A stretch of DNA of 64,000 bases from Pseudoxanthomonas sp. CF385 (GTDB lineage Bacteria > Pseudomonadota > Gammaproteobacteria > Xanthomonadales > Xanthomonadaceae). The translations under genes and the position numbers were made by a program. The notes below the pieces were generated by a model. The model ran no database searches, had not been told where the DNA came from, and worked only from the letters and a program-made list of their open reading frames with translations. Shown one piece after another: positions 33,663 to 40,792 of this stretch (positions within the stretch are counted from its first letter, which is position 1; the number at the start of each line of letters is the position of its first letter). The stretch lies in assembly GCF_900104255.1 (NCBI RefSeq), contig NZ_FNKZ01000001.1:372001-436000 (forward strand), written 5' to 3'.

Positions 33663-34640
33663 CTAGACCACCCGGTGCGCCCGTCCGGTGCATTCGATCA
33701 CGGCGAGCCCCGCGTCGGGCGCGTTGGCGGCGAGCGCGGCGATGGGCGAAGCATCGGACCACAGGACGACCACGTGCCGGCCATCCGCAACGGCATCGCC
33801 GAGCGCGCGGGCCGCGTCGTCCTCCCATGCGGCGAGGACCGTCCGCGCCGCATCGCGCCGGGCCAGCGCGACGATGCCTTCGTCCAGTCCGGCGTGGACC
33901 GCGACATGGTCGGCCTGGTGCATCGCGCGCAGGGCGCACAGGGTGAGCTGCGCGGCGTCATTACCGGGCACGGTGATCAACGTGAGGCTGCCGCACGCGA
34001 CGCCTGTGTCGGTCGAGGCGAGCGATGCCGCCAGCGCGCGTTCCGCACCGGCGGTATCGCCCTGTCGCAGCAACGCCATGGCGTCGCCGTCGATCCGGGC
34101 GTCGTACCACCGACGGCGTTCCGCCAGGTCCGGGAAGCGGCGGCGGATCGCATCGCGGTGGCGCGCGAACAGCGCGGCCAGTGCGCCCCACGCGGGATCG
34201 AGCTCGGTCTCGAACTGCCGGCCGAGCCGCCGCGCCAGCATCGGTGCCGCGCCGGACGAGGAGATCGCGACCAGCAGGGGATCGCGGTCGACGACGACCG
34301 GGACCTGGAAGCTGGACAAGGCCGCGTCGTCCACGACGTTGACCAGTTTCTTCCGCGCCGCGGCCTCCCGAGCGAGGTGTGCGTTGAAGGCCCCGTCGTC
34401 GGTCGCGGCGACGATCAGCCAGACGTCATCCAGCCACGCGGGTTCGAACTCGCTCGGGCGATGCCGCACGCGACCGGTAGCCGACCACTGCGCGAGCGCA
34501 GGGGACAGCGCGGGCGCGCACACCTGCACGCAGGCGCCTGCGCGAAGCAGCGCCTCCACCTTGCGGGTCGCGACGTCGCCCCCACCGACGACCATCACCT
34601 CACGTTGGTTCAGGTCCGCAAACAGCGGGTAAAGCGGCAT
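33663..34640 (-). CDS. cysG: Siroheme synthase: precorrin-2 dehydrogenase/ferrochelatase with a degenerate methyltransferase-like tail
   Basis: A 325-residue protein. Residues 1-210 are a CysG N-terminal part: NAD-binding MVVGGGDVATRKVEALLRAGA, AATDDGAFNAHLAREA, VVDDAALSSFQVPVVVDRDPLLVAISSSGAAPMLARRL and a dimerisation domain. This part oxidises precorrin-2 and inserts iron. Residues about 220-325 look like the beginning of a uroporphyrinogen methyltransferase (LTLITVPGNDAAQLTLCALRAMHQADHV), but the SAM-binding GxGPGD loop is replaced and the domain is half the usual length. It should therefore not methylate. The missing activity is supplied by the stand-alone enzyme at 43569. Siroheme is required by NirB. 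It is divergent from nasT. Confidence 0.85.
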   Translation of the reverse strand: MPLYPLFADLNQREVMVVGGGDVATRKVEALLRAGACVQVCAPALSPALAQWSATGRVRHRPSEFEPAWLDDVWLIVAATDDGAFNAHLAREAAARKKLVNVVDDAALSSFQVPVVVDRDPLLVAISSSGAAPMLARRLGRQFETELDPAWGALAALFARHRDAIRRRFPDLAERRRWYDARIDGDAMALLRQGDTAGAERALAASLASTDTGVACGSLTLITVPGNDAAQLTLCALRAMHQADHVAVHAGLDEGIVALARRDAARTVLAAWEDDAARALGDAVADGRHVVVLWSDASPIAALAANAPDAGLAVIECTGRAHRVV

Positions 34641-34676
34641 CGGCGTCCTTCCTGCGTCGGGGCTCGCGGTCGCGTT

Positions 34677-34691
34677 TGTTGCATGGCAACA
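34677..34691. promoter_or_regulatory. Palindrome between cysG and nasT
   Basis: TGTTGCATGGCAACA has perfect 6-bp arms around ATG. It lies 37 bp upstream of cysG and 42 bp upstream of nasT, where an operator for divergent promoters would be expected. The binding protein is unknown. Confidence 0.4.
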
Positions 34692-34732
34692 TGCGGGCGA
34701 GAGCCACGTCAAGCCAACGAGCCATCCCCACG

Positions 34733-35311
34733 ATGTTGCGCGTCCTGCTGGTCAACGACACCGACAAGCCGATCGCGGAACTGCGCGAGGCGCTGCTGGC
34801 GCTCGGTTACGACGTGCTGCCCGAAACGGTCGGCAGGTCGGCCGGACTGTTGATGGCGGTGCAGCGGCAGCAACCGGACGTGGTCATCCTCGACGTGGAT
34901 TCGCCGTCGCGCGACATGCTCGAGCAACTCGCGATGCTGAGCCGGCAGGCGCCCAAGCCGGTGGTGATGTTCGCGTCCGATGGCGACGACCGGCTGATCC
35001 GCGACGCGTTGGGTGCAGGGGTGGCGGCCTACGTCGTCGATGGCCTCGCACCGGCGCGGCTGGCGCCCATCCTGCGGGTGGCGATGGCACGCTTCGAGCA
35101 GCAGTCGCACGTACGCCAGAAGCTGGACGACCTGGAACAGCAACTGCGGGACCGCAAGGACATCGACCGTGCCAAGGGCGTGTTGATGGACAAGCGCGCC
35201 ATGAACGAAGCCGAGGCCTACGCCACCCTGCGCCAGCAGGCGATGAGGCAGGGCCTCCGCCTGGCCGACGTGGCGCGCCGGATCATCGCGATGGCAGACC
35301 TGCTGGGATGA
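34733..35311 (+). CDS. nasT: NasT-type ANTAR-domain antitermination regulator
   Basis: A 192-residue protein with a degenerate receiver domain (residues 2-115, DVVILDVDSPSRD) and a coiled coil (QQSHVRQKLDDLEQQLRDRK). The C-terminal ANTAR RNA-binding domain has the typical IDRAKGVLMDKRAMNEAEAYATLRQ pattern. NasT binds paired hexaloop hairpins in nitrate-assimilation leaders and prevents termination when released by NasS. Three AACGGC hexaloop hairpins and a terminator lie at 36566-36680, before the transporter gene, giving a direct target. The stop overlaps nasS by ATGA. Confidence 0.9.
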   Translation: MLRVLLVNDTDKPIAELREALLALGYDVLPETVGRSAGLLMAVQRQQPDVVILDVDSPSRDMLEQLAMLSRQAPKPVVMFASDGDDRLIRDALGAGVAAYVVDGLAPARLAPILRVAMARFEQQSHVRQKLDDLEQQLRDRKDIDRAKGVLMDKRAMNEAEAYATLRQQAMRQGLRLADVARRIIAMADLLG

Positions 35312-36381
35312 CGACCATGACGACCCCGCTCCGCACCCTGGATATCGGCTTCATGCCGTTGGTCGACAGTGCGCCGCTGATCGCGGCCGCGCGCCTGGGC
35401 CTGGACCGCGCCAACGGCCTGCGCCTGCGCCTGCACCGTCAGGCTTCGTGGGCGGCGATCCGCGACCGCCTGCTGTCCGGCGAGCTGGATGCGGTGCACG
35501 CGATGGCGGCGATGGTGTACGGGGTGCAGACCGGCATCGGCGGTCCACGCGCCGACCTGGCCATCCTGATGGGGCTGAACTGCAACGGCCAGGCGATCAC
35601 CCTGTCTCCGACGCTGGCCGACGCCTGCAGCGGTGATCGGCCGCTGGCGGATGTGCTGCGTGCGCTGCCGCGCAGGCCGGTGTTCGCGCAGACGTTTCCC
35701 ACCGGCACGCATGCCGTGTGGCTTTATTACTGGCTCGCCGCGCAGGGCGTGGATCCCAATCACGGCATCGACGTGGTCACGCTGCCGCCGCCGCAGATGC
35801 CGGATGCGATGGCGCGCGGCGAGCTGGACGGATTCTGTGCGGGAGAGCCCTGGGGCGCGCAGGCCGAAGCCATGGGCGCGGGCCGGAGGGTGATCCGCAG
35901 CGGCCAGCTCTGGCCCGGGCATCCGGAGAAGGTGCTCGCATGCCGGCGCGAGACGGCGGCGCTGCAGCCCGAGCTCGCGCTTGCGCTGACGAAGACCGTC
36001 CTGGAAGCCTGCCGATGGCTGGACGATCCGGCGCACCATCCCGACGTCGTCGCGTGGCTGTCCGAGCCCGATGCGATCGGCGTGCCGGCAGCGTGCATCG
36101 CCGCCTGCCTGCATCCGAGCGAGGACGAACGTCCGGGTGAAGGGTTGCGCTTCCACGCGGGCGGCGACGCGAACTTCCCCTGGTTGTCCGATGGTCGCGG
36201 ATTCCTGCGGCAGTTCAGACGTTGGGGCTGGCTGCCGGCCGCGCCGGCGAAGGACGACGACTGGCTGCGCGACGTGCATCGCCTGCAGACGTATCGCGAA
36301 GCGGCACGGGCACTCGGCGTGGCCGTGCCCGTGCGCGACGAGCGCGAGAGCGTCCTGTTCGACGGCGTGCGCTGGGACTAA
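35308..36381 (+). CDS. nasS: NasS-type nitrate/nitrite sensor (NrtA-like binding protein without signal peptide)
   Basis: A 357-residue protein related to periplasmic nitrate-binding proteins (NrtA/CmpA), with LDIGFMPLVDSAPLIAAARLGL, GELDAVHAM, a MGLNCNGQAITL block and ELDGFCAGEPWGAQA. It lacks an export signal, so it stays in the cytoplasm as the sensor that holds NasT until nitrate or nitrite binds. The start overlaps nasT by 4 bp. The order nasT-nasS is the reverse of the usual nasS-nasT. No ABC transporter genes are near, supporting a sensory role. Confidence 0.88.
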   Translation: MTTMTTPLRTLDIGFMPLVDSAPLIAAARLGLDRANGLRLRLHRQASWAAIRDRLLSGELDAVHAMAAMVYGVQTGIGGPRADLAILMGLNCNGQAITLSPTLADACSGDRPLADVLRALPRRPVFAQTFPTGTHAVWLYYWLAAQGVDPNHGIDVVTLPPPQMPDAMARGELDGFCAGEPWGAQAEAMGAGRRVIRSGQLWPGHPEKVLACRRETAALQPELALALTKTVLEACRWLDDPAHHPDVVAWLSEPDAIGVPAACIAACLHPSEDERPGEGLRFHAGGDANFPWLSDGRGFLRQFRRWGWLPAAPAKDDDWLRDVHRLQTYREAARALGVAVPVRDERESVLFDGVRWD

Positions 36382-36392
36382 GCGCGCACGTT

Positions 36393-36430
36393 GCGCACGA
36401 TCATGGTGCGCGCGCGCACTTGCGGAGTGC
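36393..36430. promoter_or_regulatory. Tandem NtrC-like enhancer sites
   Basis: GCACGATCATGGTGC (36395-36409) and GCACTTGCGGAGTGC (36416-36430) both fit GCAC-N7-GTGC, close to the NtrC consensus GCACY-N5-RGTGC. They lie about 135-170 bp upstream of the predicted sigma-54 start site, a typical enhancer distance. Confidence 0.6.
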
Positions 36431-36537
36431 ACATGCGCCGCGCGTGACGGCATGCCGCGACGTGGAGGCCCGCGGGCGGTCGCGCTAACAGGTTGAAATC
36501 GTTCGTCATTCGCGAGGCTGCGCGCATCGCGGCGCGA

Positions 36538-36554
36538 TTGGCACGGCGATTGCG
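36538..36554 (+). promoter_or_regulatory. Sigma-54 promoter of the nitrate assimilation operon
   Basis: TTGGCACGGCGATTGCG carries GG (36540-36541) and GC (36552-36553) separated by 10 bases, matching TTGGCACG-N4-TTGC. The start would be at about 36564-36566, exactly where the first leader hairpin begins. Confidence 0.8.
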
Positions 36555-36565
36555 TAGTCATCCCC

Positions 36566-36647
36566 GCGGGTACAACGGCGTACCCGCAAAAAAAGTGGAT
36601 ATCGCGTACGGGCCAACGGCGGTCCGTCCGCGCAGACAACGGCGTCT
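36566..36647 (+). promoter_or_regulatory. NasT (ANTAR) target leader with three AACGGC hexaloop hairpins
   Basis: Hairpin P1 (36566-36587) has stem GCGGGTAC/GTACCCGC. P2 (36608-36627) has stem ACGGGCC/GGTCCGT. P3 (36634-36647) has stem AGAC/GTCT. All three carry the loop AACGGC, which has A at loop position 1 and G at position 4, as required for ANTAR proteins. P3 uses the same bases as the left arm of the following terminator, so P3 and the terminator exclude each other. NasT binding should thus allow read-through. Confidence 0.82.
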
Positions 36648-36680
36648 TTCCGGTGCGAATCGGAAGGCGCCTTTTTTTTT
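36641..36680 (+). terminator. Conditional intrinsic terminator in the nas leader
   Basis: The left arm GGCGTCTTTCCG (36641-36652) pairs with CGGAAGGCGCC (36661-36671) with one bulged base and an 8-nt loop. Nine T residues follow (36672-36680). The transporter gene starts 72 bp later. Confidence 0.88.
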
Positions 36681-36751
36681 GTTCTCCGATGCAGTCGTCC
36701 ACCTAGCGGCGGCCGGCCTTGCCGTCCGCACCCCACCTGGAGATGGCGTGA

Positions 36752-37960
36752 ATGAATCGATCGTTCTGGCAGGCCGGGCATGTGCCCACGCTGTTGTCGG
36801 CCTTCCTCTATTTCGACCTCAGCTTCATGGTCTGGTATCTGCTGGGCCCGTTGCAGGTGCAGATCGCCGAAGCCCTGCGGCTGGATACCCAGCAGCGCGC
36901 GTTGATGGTCGCGGTGCCGATCCTGTGCGGTGCCGTGCTGCGACTCGTGCTGGGCATCCTGGCCGATCGCATGGGTGCCCGCCGGACGGGCCTGCTGGCC
37001 CAGGCGATCGTGATCACGGCGCTGTTGTGCGCGTGGCGGTTGGGCGTGCACGGGTTCGCCCACGTGCTGCTGCTCGGCGTGATGCTCGGCGTGGCCGGCG
37101 CGTCGTTCGCGGTCGCGCTGCCGCTGGCATCGCGCTGGTACCCGCCGGAACACCAGGGCACCGCGATGGGCATTGCCGGTGCCGGCAACTCGGGCACCGT
37201 GCTGGCCGCGCTGTTCGCGCCCGCGCTCGCGGCGGCGTTCGGTTATCAGGCCGTCTTCGGTCTGGCGTGCATTCCGCTCGTCCTGGTGCTGCTGGTGTTC
37301 GCCGCCTGTGCGAAGGAGGCGCCCGGGCAGGTGGTGCGCAAGGGCCTGGCCGACTACGGCCGCGTGCTCGTCGGCAACCGCGACGCGTGGTGGTTCATGT
37401 TCTTCTACGCGATCACCTTCGGCGGTTTCGCGGGCTTCGCCAGCGCGCTGCCCGGCTACTTCCACGATGAATTCGGTTTCGGGCCCAAGGCCGCGGGGTG
37501 GGCGACCGCGGCCTGCGTCCTGGCCGGCTCGGCGATGCGTCCGCTCGGGGGTGTGATCGCCGACCGCATCGGCGGCACGCGCACGCTGCACGCCGTCTAT
37601 CTGTCGGTCGCCCTGCTGGTGGCCGTCGCGGGCATCGGCGCCGGCGGTCCCGTCGTGGCCGTGGTGGTGTTCGTACTGACATTGCTGTGCCTGGGTGCCG
37701 GAAACGGTGCGGTCTTCCAACTGGTGCCGCAGCGATTCGGCACCGACATCGGAGTGATGACCGGCCTGATCGGCATGGCCGGCGGCGTGGGCGGCTTCCT
37801 GCTCGCGGCCGGCCTGGGCGTCCTGAAGCAACAGACCGGCGGCTATGGCGTCGGGCTCTGGGCCTTCGCCTACATCGCCCTGCTCGCGTGGGGCCTGCTG
37901 CGTGGCGTCACCCGCCAGTGGCGCAACCAGTGGGCGGCGCTCGGCGCCGCGCGCGTCTGA
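36752..37960 (+). CDS. nasA: NarK/NasA-type nitrate/nitrite MFS transporter
   Basis: A 402-residue inner-membrane transporter with 12 helices. Nitrate signature motifs are present: GNSGTVLAALFAP in TM5, and LGAGNGAVFQLVP and GMAGGVGGFLL in TM10-11. An RLVLGILADRMGARR block (loop 2-3) is typical of MFS. The context, first in the nas operon after a NasT leader, marks it as assimilatory nitrate import and not dissimilatory nitrite export. ATG at 36752 follows GGAGATGGCGTG. It is 11 bp from nirB. Confidence 0.9.
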   Translation: MNRSFWQAGHVPTLLSAFLYFDLSFMVWYLLGPLQVQIAEALRLDTQQRALMVAVPILCGAVLRLVLGILADRMGARRTGLLAQAIVITALLCAWRLGVHGFAHVLLLGVMLGVAGASFAVALPLASRWYPPEHQGTAMGIAGAGNSGTVLAALFAPALAAAFGYQAVFGLACIPLVLVLLVFAACAKEAPGQVVRKGLADYGRVLVGNRDAWWFMFFYAITFGGFAGFASALPGYFHDEFGFGPKAAGWATAACVLAGSAMRPLGGVIADRIGGTRTLHAVYLSVALLVAVAGIGAGGPVVAVVVFVLTLLCLGAGNGAVFQLVPQRFGTDIGVMTGLIGMAGGVGGFLLAAGLGVLKQQTGGYGVGLWAFAYIALLAWGLLRGVTRQWRNQWAALGAARV

Positions 37961-37971
37961 GGAGCACGACG

Positions 37972-40428
37972 ATGAAGAAGCCACGGCTGGTGGTGGTGGG
38001 CAACGGCATGGCCGGCATCCGCACGCTCGAGGAGCTGCTGAAGCTGGTGCCGGACATGTACGACATCACCGTGTTCGGTGCCGAGCCGCACCCCAACTAC
38101 AACCGCATCCTGCTCTCGCCGGTGCTCGCGGGTGAGCAGGACTTCGACGACATCGTGCTCAATCCGCTGTCGTGGTACGCCGACCACGGCATCCGCCTGC
38201 ACCTGGGCAAGGAGGTGGTGAAGATCGACCGCGTACGCCGTTGCGTGGTCGCGGCCGACGGCACGGAAGCCGAATACGACCGTCTGCTGCTCGCGACCGG
38301 CTCGCTGCCCTTCATCCTGCCGGTGCCCGGCAAGGACCTCAGGGGCGTTATCGGCTATCGCGACATCCACGACACGCAGGCCATGATCGATGCCGCGAAG
38401 GTGAAGCGGCATGCCGTGGTGATCGGCGGCGGCCTGCTCGGCCTGGAGGCGGCCAATGGATTGAAGTCGCGCGGCATGGATGTGACCGTCGTCCACCTGG
38501 CCGGCTGGCTGCTGGAGCGCCAGCTCGATCCGGTGGCGGGCGCCCTGCTGGAGAACTCGCTGAGGGCGCGCGGCCTGCAGTTCCGGCTGAACACCTCGAC
38601 GACCGAAATCGTCGGCAATCCCGACGGCGACGTCGTCGCTGTCCGTTTCTCCGACGGCGGGGAGGTGCCCGCCGACCTGGTGGTGATGGCGGCGGGCATC
38701 CGCCCCAACACGGTGCTGGCGCAGGCGGCAGGCATCCACTGCAATCGCGGCATCGTGGTCAACGACACCCTGCAGACGTTCGATCCCCGCGTCTACGCCG
38801 TGGGCGAATGCGCGAGCCATCGTGGCATCGCATACGGACTGGTGGCCCCGCTGTTCGAGCAGGCGAAGATCTGCGCCAACCACCTGGCGACCTACGGCAT
38901 CGGCATCTACAAGGGGTCGGCCGTGTCGACCAAGCTCAAGGTCACCGGCATCGACCTGTTCTCGGCCGGCGACTTCATGGGCGGAGACGGCGCCGAGGAG
39001 ATCGTGCTGTCGGATCCGGCGGGCGGGCTGTACAAGCGCCTCGTGATCCGCGACGACACGCTGGTGGGCGCATGCCTCTACGGCGATACCGGCGACGGCG
39101 CGTGGTACTTCAAGCTGATCAAGGATGGCACCGGCATCGGCGATCGCCGGGACCAGCTGGTGTTCGGCGAGAAGGCATTGGGCGATGCCGGCATCGCAGG
39201 CCAGGACCGTGCGGCCAGCATGGCCGACGGCGACGAGGTCTGCGGGTGCAACGGCGTGTGCAAGGGCGTCATCGTCAAGGCGGTGCGCGAGCAGGGCCTG
39301 TTCACCGTCGACGAGGTGAAGAAGCGGACCAAGGCGGCCAGCTCGTGCGGTTCGTGCACGGGCCTGGTGGAACAGATCCTGATGAACTGCCTGGGCTCCT
39401 CCTTCCAGGAAACGCCGAAGACCAAGGCGGTCTGCGGCTGCACCGACCTGAGCCACGGCGACGTGCGGCAGGCGGTTCGCGAACACCGGCTGGTGAGCCA
39501 CGCCCAGGCCTATGCGTTCATGGGCTGGCGCTCGCCGAACGGCTGCGCCACCTGCCGGCCGGCGGTCAACTACTACATGCTGTCGACGTGGCCGCGGGAG
39601 GCGGTGGACGATCCGCAGAGCCGTTTCATCAACGAGCGCGCGCACGCCAACATCCAGAAGGACGGCACGTTCTCGGTAGTGCCGCAGATGAAGGGCGGCG
39701 TGACCAATCCGTCCGAGCTGCGGCGCATCGCCGACGTCGCCGACAAGTTCGCGATCCCGATGGTCAAGGTCACCGGCGGCCAGCGCATCGATCTGCTCGG
39801 GGTGAAGAAGGAAGACCTGGTGGAGGTGTGGAAGGACCTCGGCATGAAGTCGGGCCACGCCTACGGCAAGTCGATACGCACGGTGAAGACCTGCGTGGGC
39901 AGCGAGTTCTGCCGCTTCGGTACCCAGAACAGCACGCAGATGGGCATCGACTTGGAGACGATGCTGGCCAACATGTGGAGCCCGCACAAGGTGAAGCTGG
40001 CGGTGTCCGGCTGCCCGCGCAACTGCGCCGAATCGGGCATCAAGGACGTGGGCATCATCGCCGTGGATTCGGGGTGGGAGATCCACGTGGGCGGCAACGG
40101 CGGGATCAAGACCGAGGTCGCGCGTTTCCTGGTGAAGGTGAGGACGGCCGATGAGGTGAAGGAATACACGGGCGCCTTCCTGCAGCTGTATCGCGAACAG
40201 GCGTACTACCTCGACCGCACCGTGCACTACCTCGACCGGGTGGGCCTGGACTACGTGAAGCAGCAGGTGGTCGAGGATGCCGGCAACCGCCGCGCGCTGT
40301 TCGAGCGCCTGCTGTACGCGCTGGAAGGGCTGCCCGACCCGTGGGCCGCGCGCATCGCCGGCACGCAGGCGCGCGAGTACGCGCCGCTGCGCATGGACCG
40401 GCGCATCGCCGCCCAGGTGGAGGACTGA
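37972..40428 (+). CDS. nirB: Assimilatory nitrite reductase [NAD(P)H], large subunit
   Basis: An 818-residue siroheme enzyme that reduces nitrite to ammonium. An N-terminal FAD/NAD(P)H pyridine-nucleotide oxidoreductase (VVVGNGMAGIRTLEEL, VVIGGGLLGLEAANGL) is followed by two BFD-like [2Fe-2S] segments (CGCNGVCKG, SSCGSC) and the sulfite/nitrite reductase core. The siroheme-[4Fe-4S] cysteines are in KTCVGSEFCRFG and VSGCPRNCAESG. Length is normal. It lies 11 bp after nasA and 1 bp before nirD in the nas operon. Siroheme comes from CysG (33663) and CobA (43569). Confidence 0.95.
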   Translation: MKKPRLVVVGNGMAGIRTLEELLKLVPDMYDITVFGAEPHPNYNRILLSPVLAGEQDFDDIVLNPLSWYADHGIRLHLGKEVVKIDRVRRCVVAADGTEAEYDRLLLATGSLPFILPVPGKDLRGVIGYRDIHDTQAMIDAAKVKRHAVVIGGGLLGLEAANGLKSRGMDVTVVHLAGWLLERQLDPVAGALLENSLRARGLQFRLNTSTTEIVGNPDGDVVAVRFSDGGEVPADLVVMAAGIRPNTVLAQAAGIHCNRGIVVNDTLQTFDPRVYAVGECASHRGIAYGLVAPLFEQAKICANHLATYGIGIYKGSAVSTKLKVTGIDLFSAGDFMGGDGAEEIVLSDPAGGLYKRLVIRDDTLVGACLYGDTGDGAWYFKLIKDGTGIGDRRDQLVFGEKALGDAGIAGQDRAASMADGDEVCGCNGVCKGVIVKAVREQGLFTVDEVKKRTKAASSCGSCTGLVEQILMNCLGSSFQETPKTKAVCGCTDLSHGDVRQAVREHRLVSHAQAYAFMGWRSPNGCATCRPAVNYYMLSTWPREAVDDPQSRFINERAHANIQKDGTFSVVPQMKGGVTNPSELRRIADVADKFAIPMVKVTGGQRIDLLGVKKEDLVEVWKDLGMKSGHAYGKSIRTVKTCVGSEFCRFGTQNSTQMGIDLETMLANMWSPHKVKLAVSGCPRNCAESGIKDVGIIAVDSGWEIHVGGNGGIKTEVARFLVKVRTADEVKEYTGAFLQLYREQAYYLDRTVHYLDRVGLDYVKQQVVEDAGNRRALFERLLYALEGLPDPWAARIAGTQAREYAPLRMDRRIAAQVED

Positions 40429-40429
40429 C

Positions 40430-40792
40430 ATGGATACCGTGGCTTCGTGGGTGCCGGTGTGTCCGCTGGACGACATCCCGCTGCTGGGCGCGCGCGTGCT
40501 GGCGCGCGACGGGCTGGACGATATCGCGCTGTTCCGACCGGCCGAAGATCGCGTGTTCGCGCTCGCCGACCGCTGCCCGCACAAGGGCGGGCCGCTGTCG
40601 CAGGGCATCGTGGCCGGCGACACCGTCGCCTGTCCCCTGCATGGCTGGCAGATCGCGCTGGGCGACGGGCAGGCCTGCGCGCCGGACGTGGGGTGCGCGC
40701 GTCGCTTCGATGTCGAACTGCGCGAGGGCATCGTCTGGCTGGCGCTGCCCTCGCCGCCGCAGGACGCCGGCGCCGTGGCGGTGTCGTCCTGA
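40430..40792 (+). CDS. nirD: Nitrite reductase small subunit, Rieske-type
   Basis: A 120-residue Rieske-fold protein. The cluster motifs CPHKGG and CPLHGWQ are both intact (C-x-H ... C-x-x-H), unlike many NirD proteins that have lost them. It belongs with NirB. The stop TGA overlaps the nasC ATG by one base (TGATG, 40790-40794). Confidence 0.9.
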   Translation: MDTVASWVPVCPLDDIPLLGARVLARDGLDDIALFRPAEDRVFALADRCPHKGGPLSQGIVAGDTVACPLHGWQIALGDGQACAPDVGCARRFDVELREGIVWLALPSPPQDAGAVAVSS

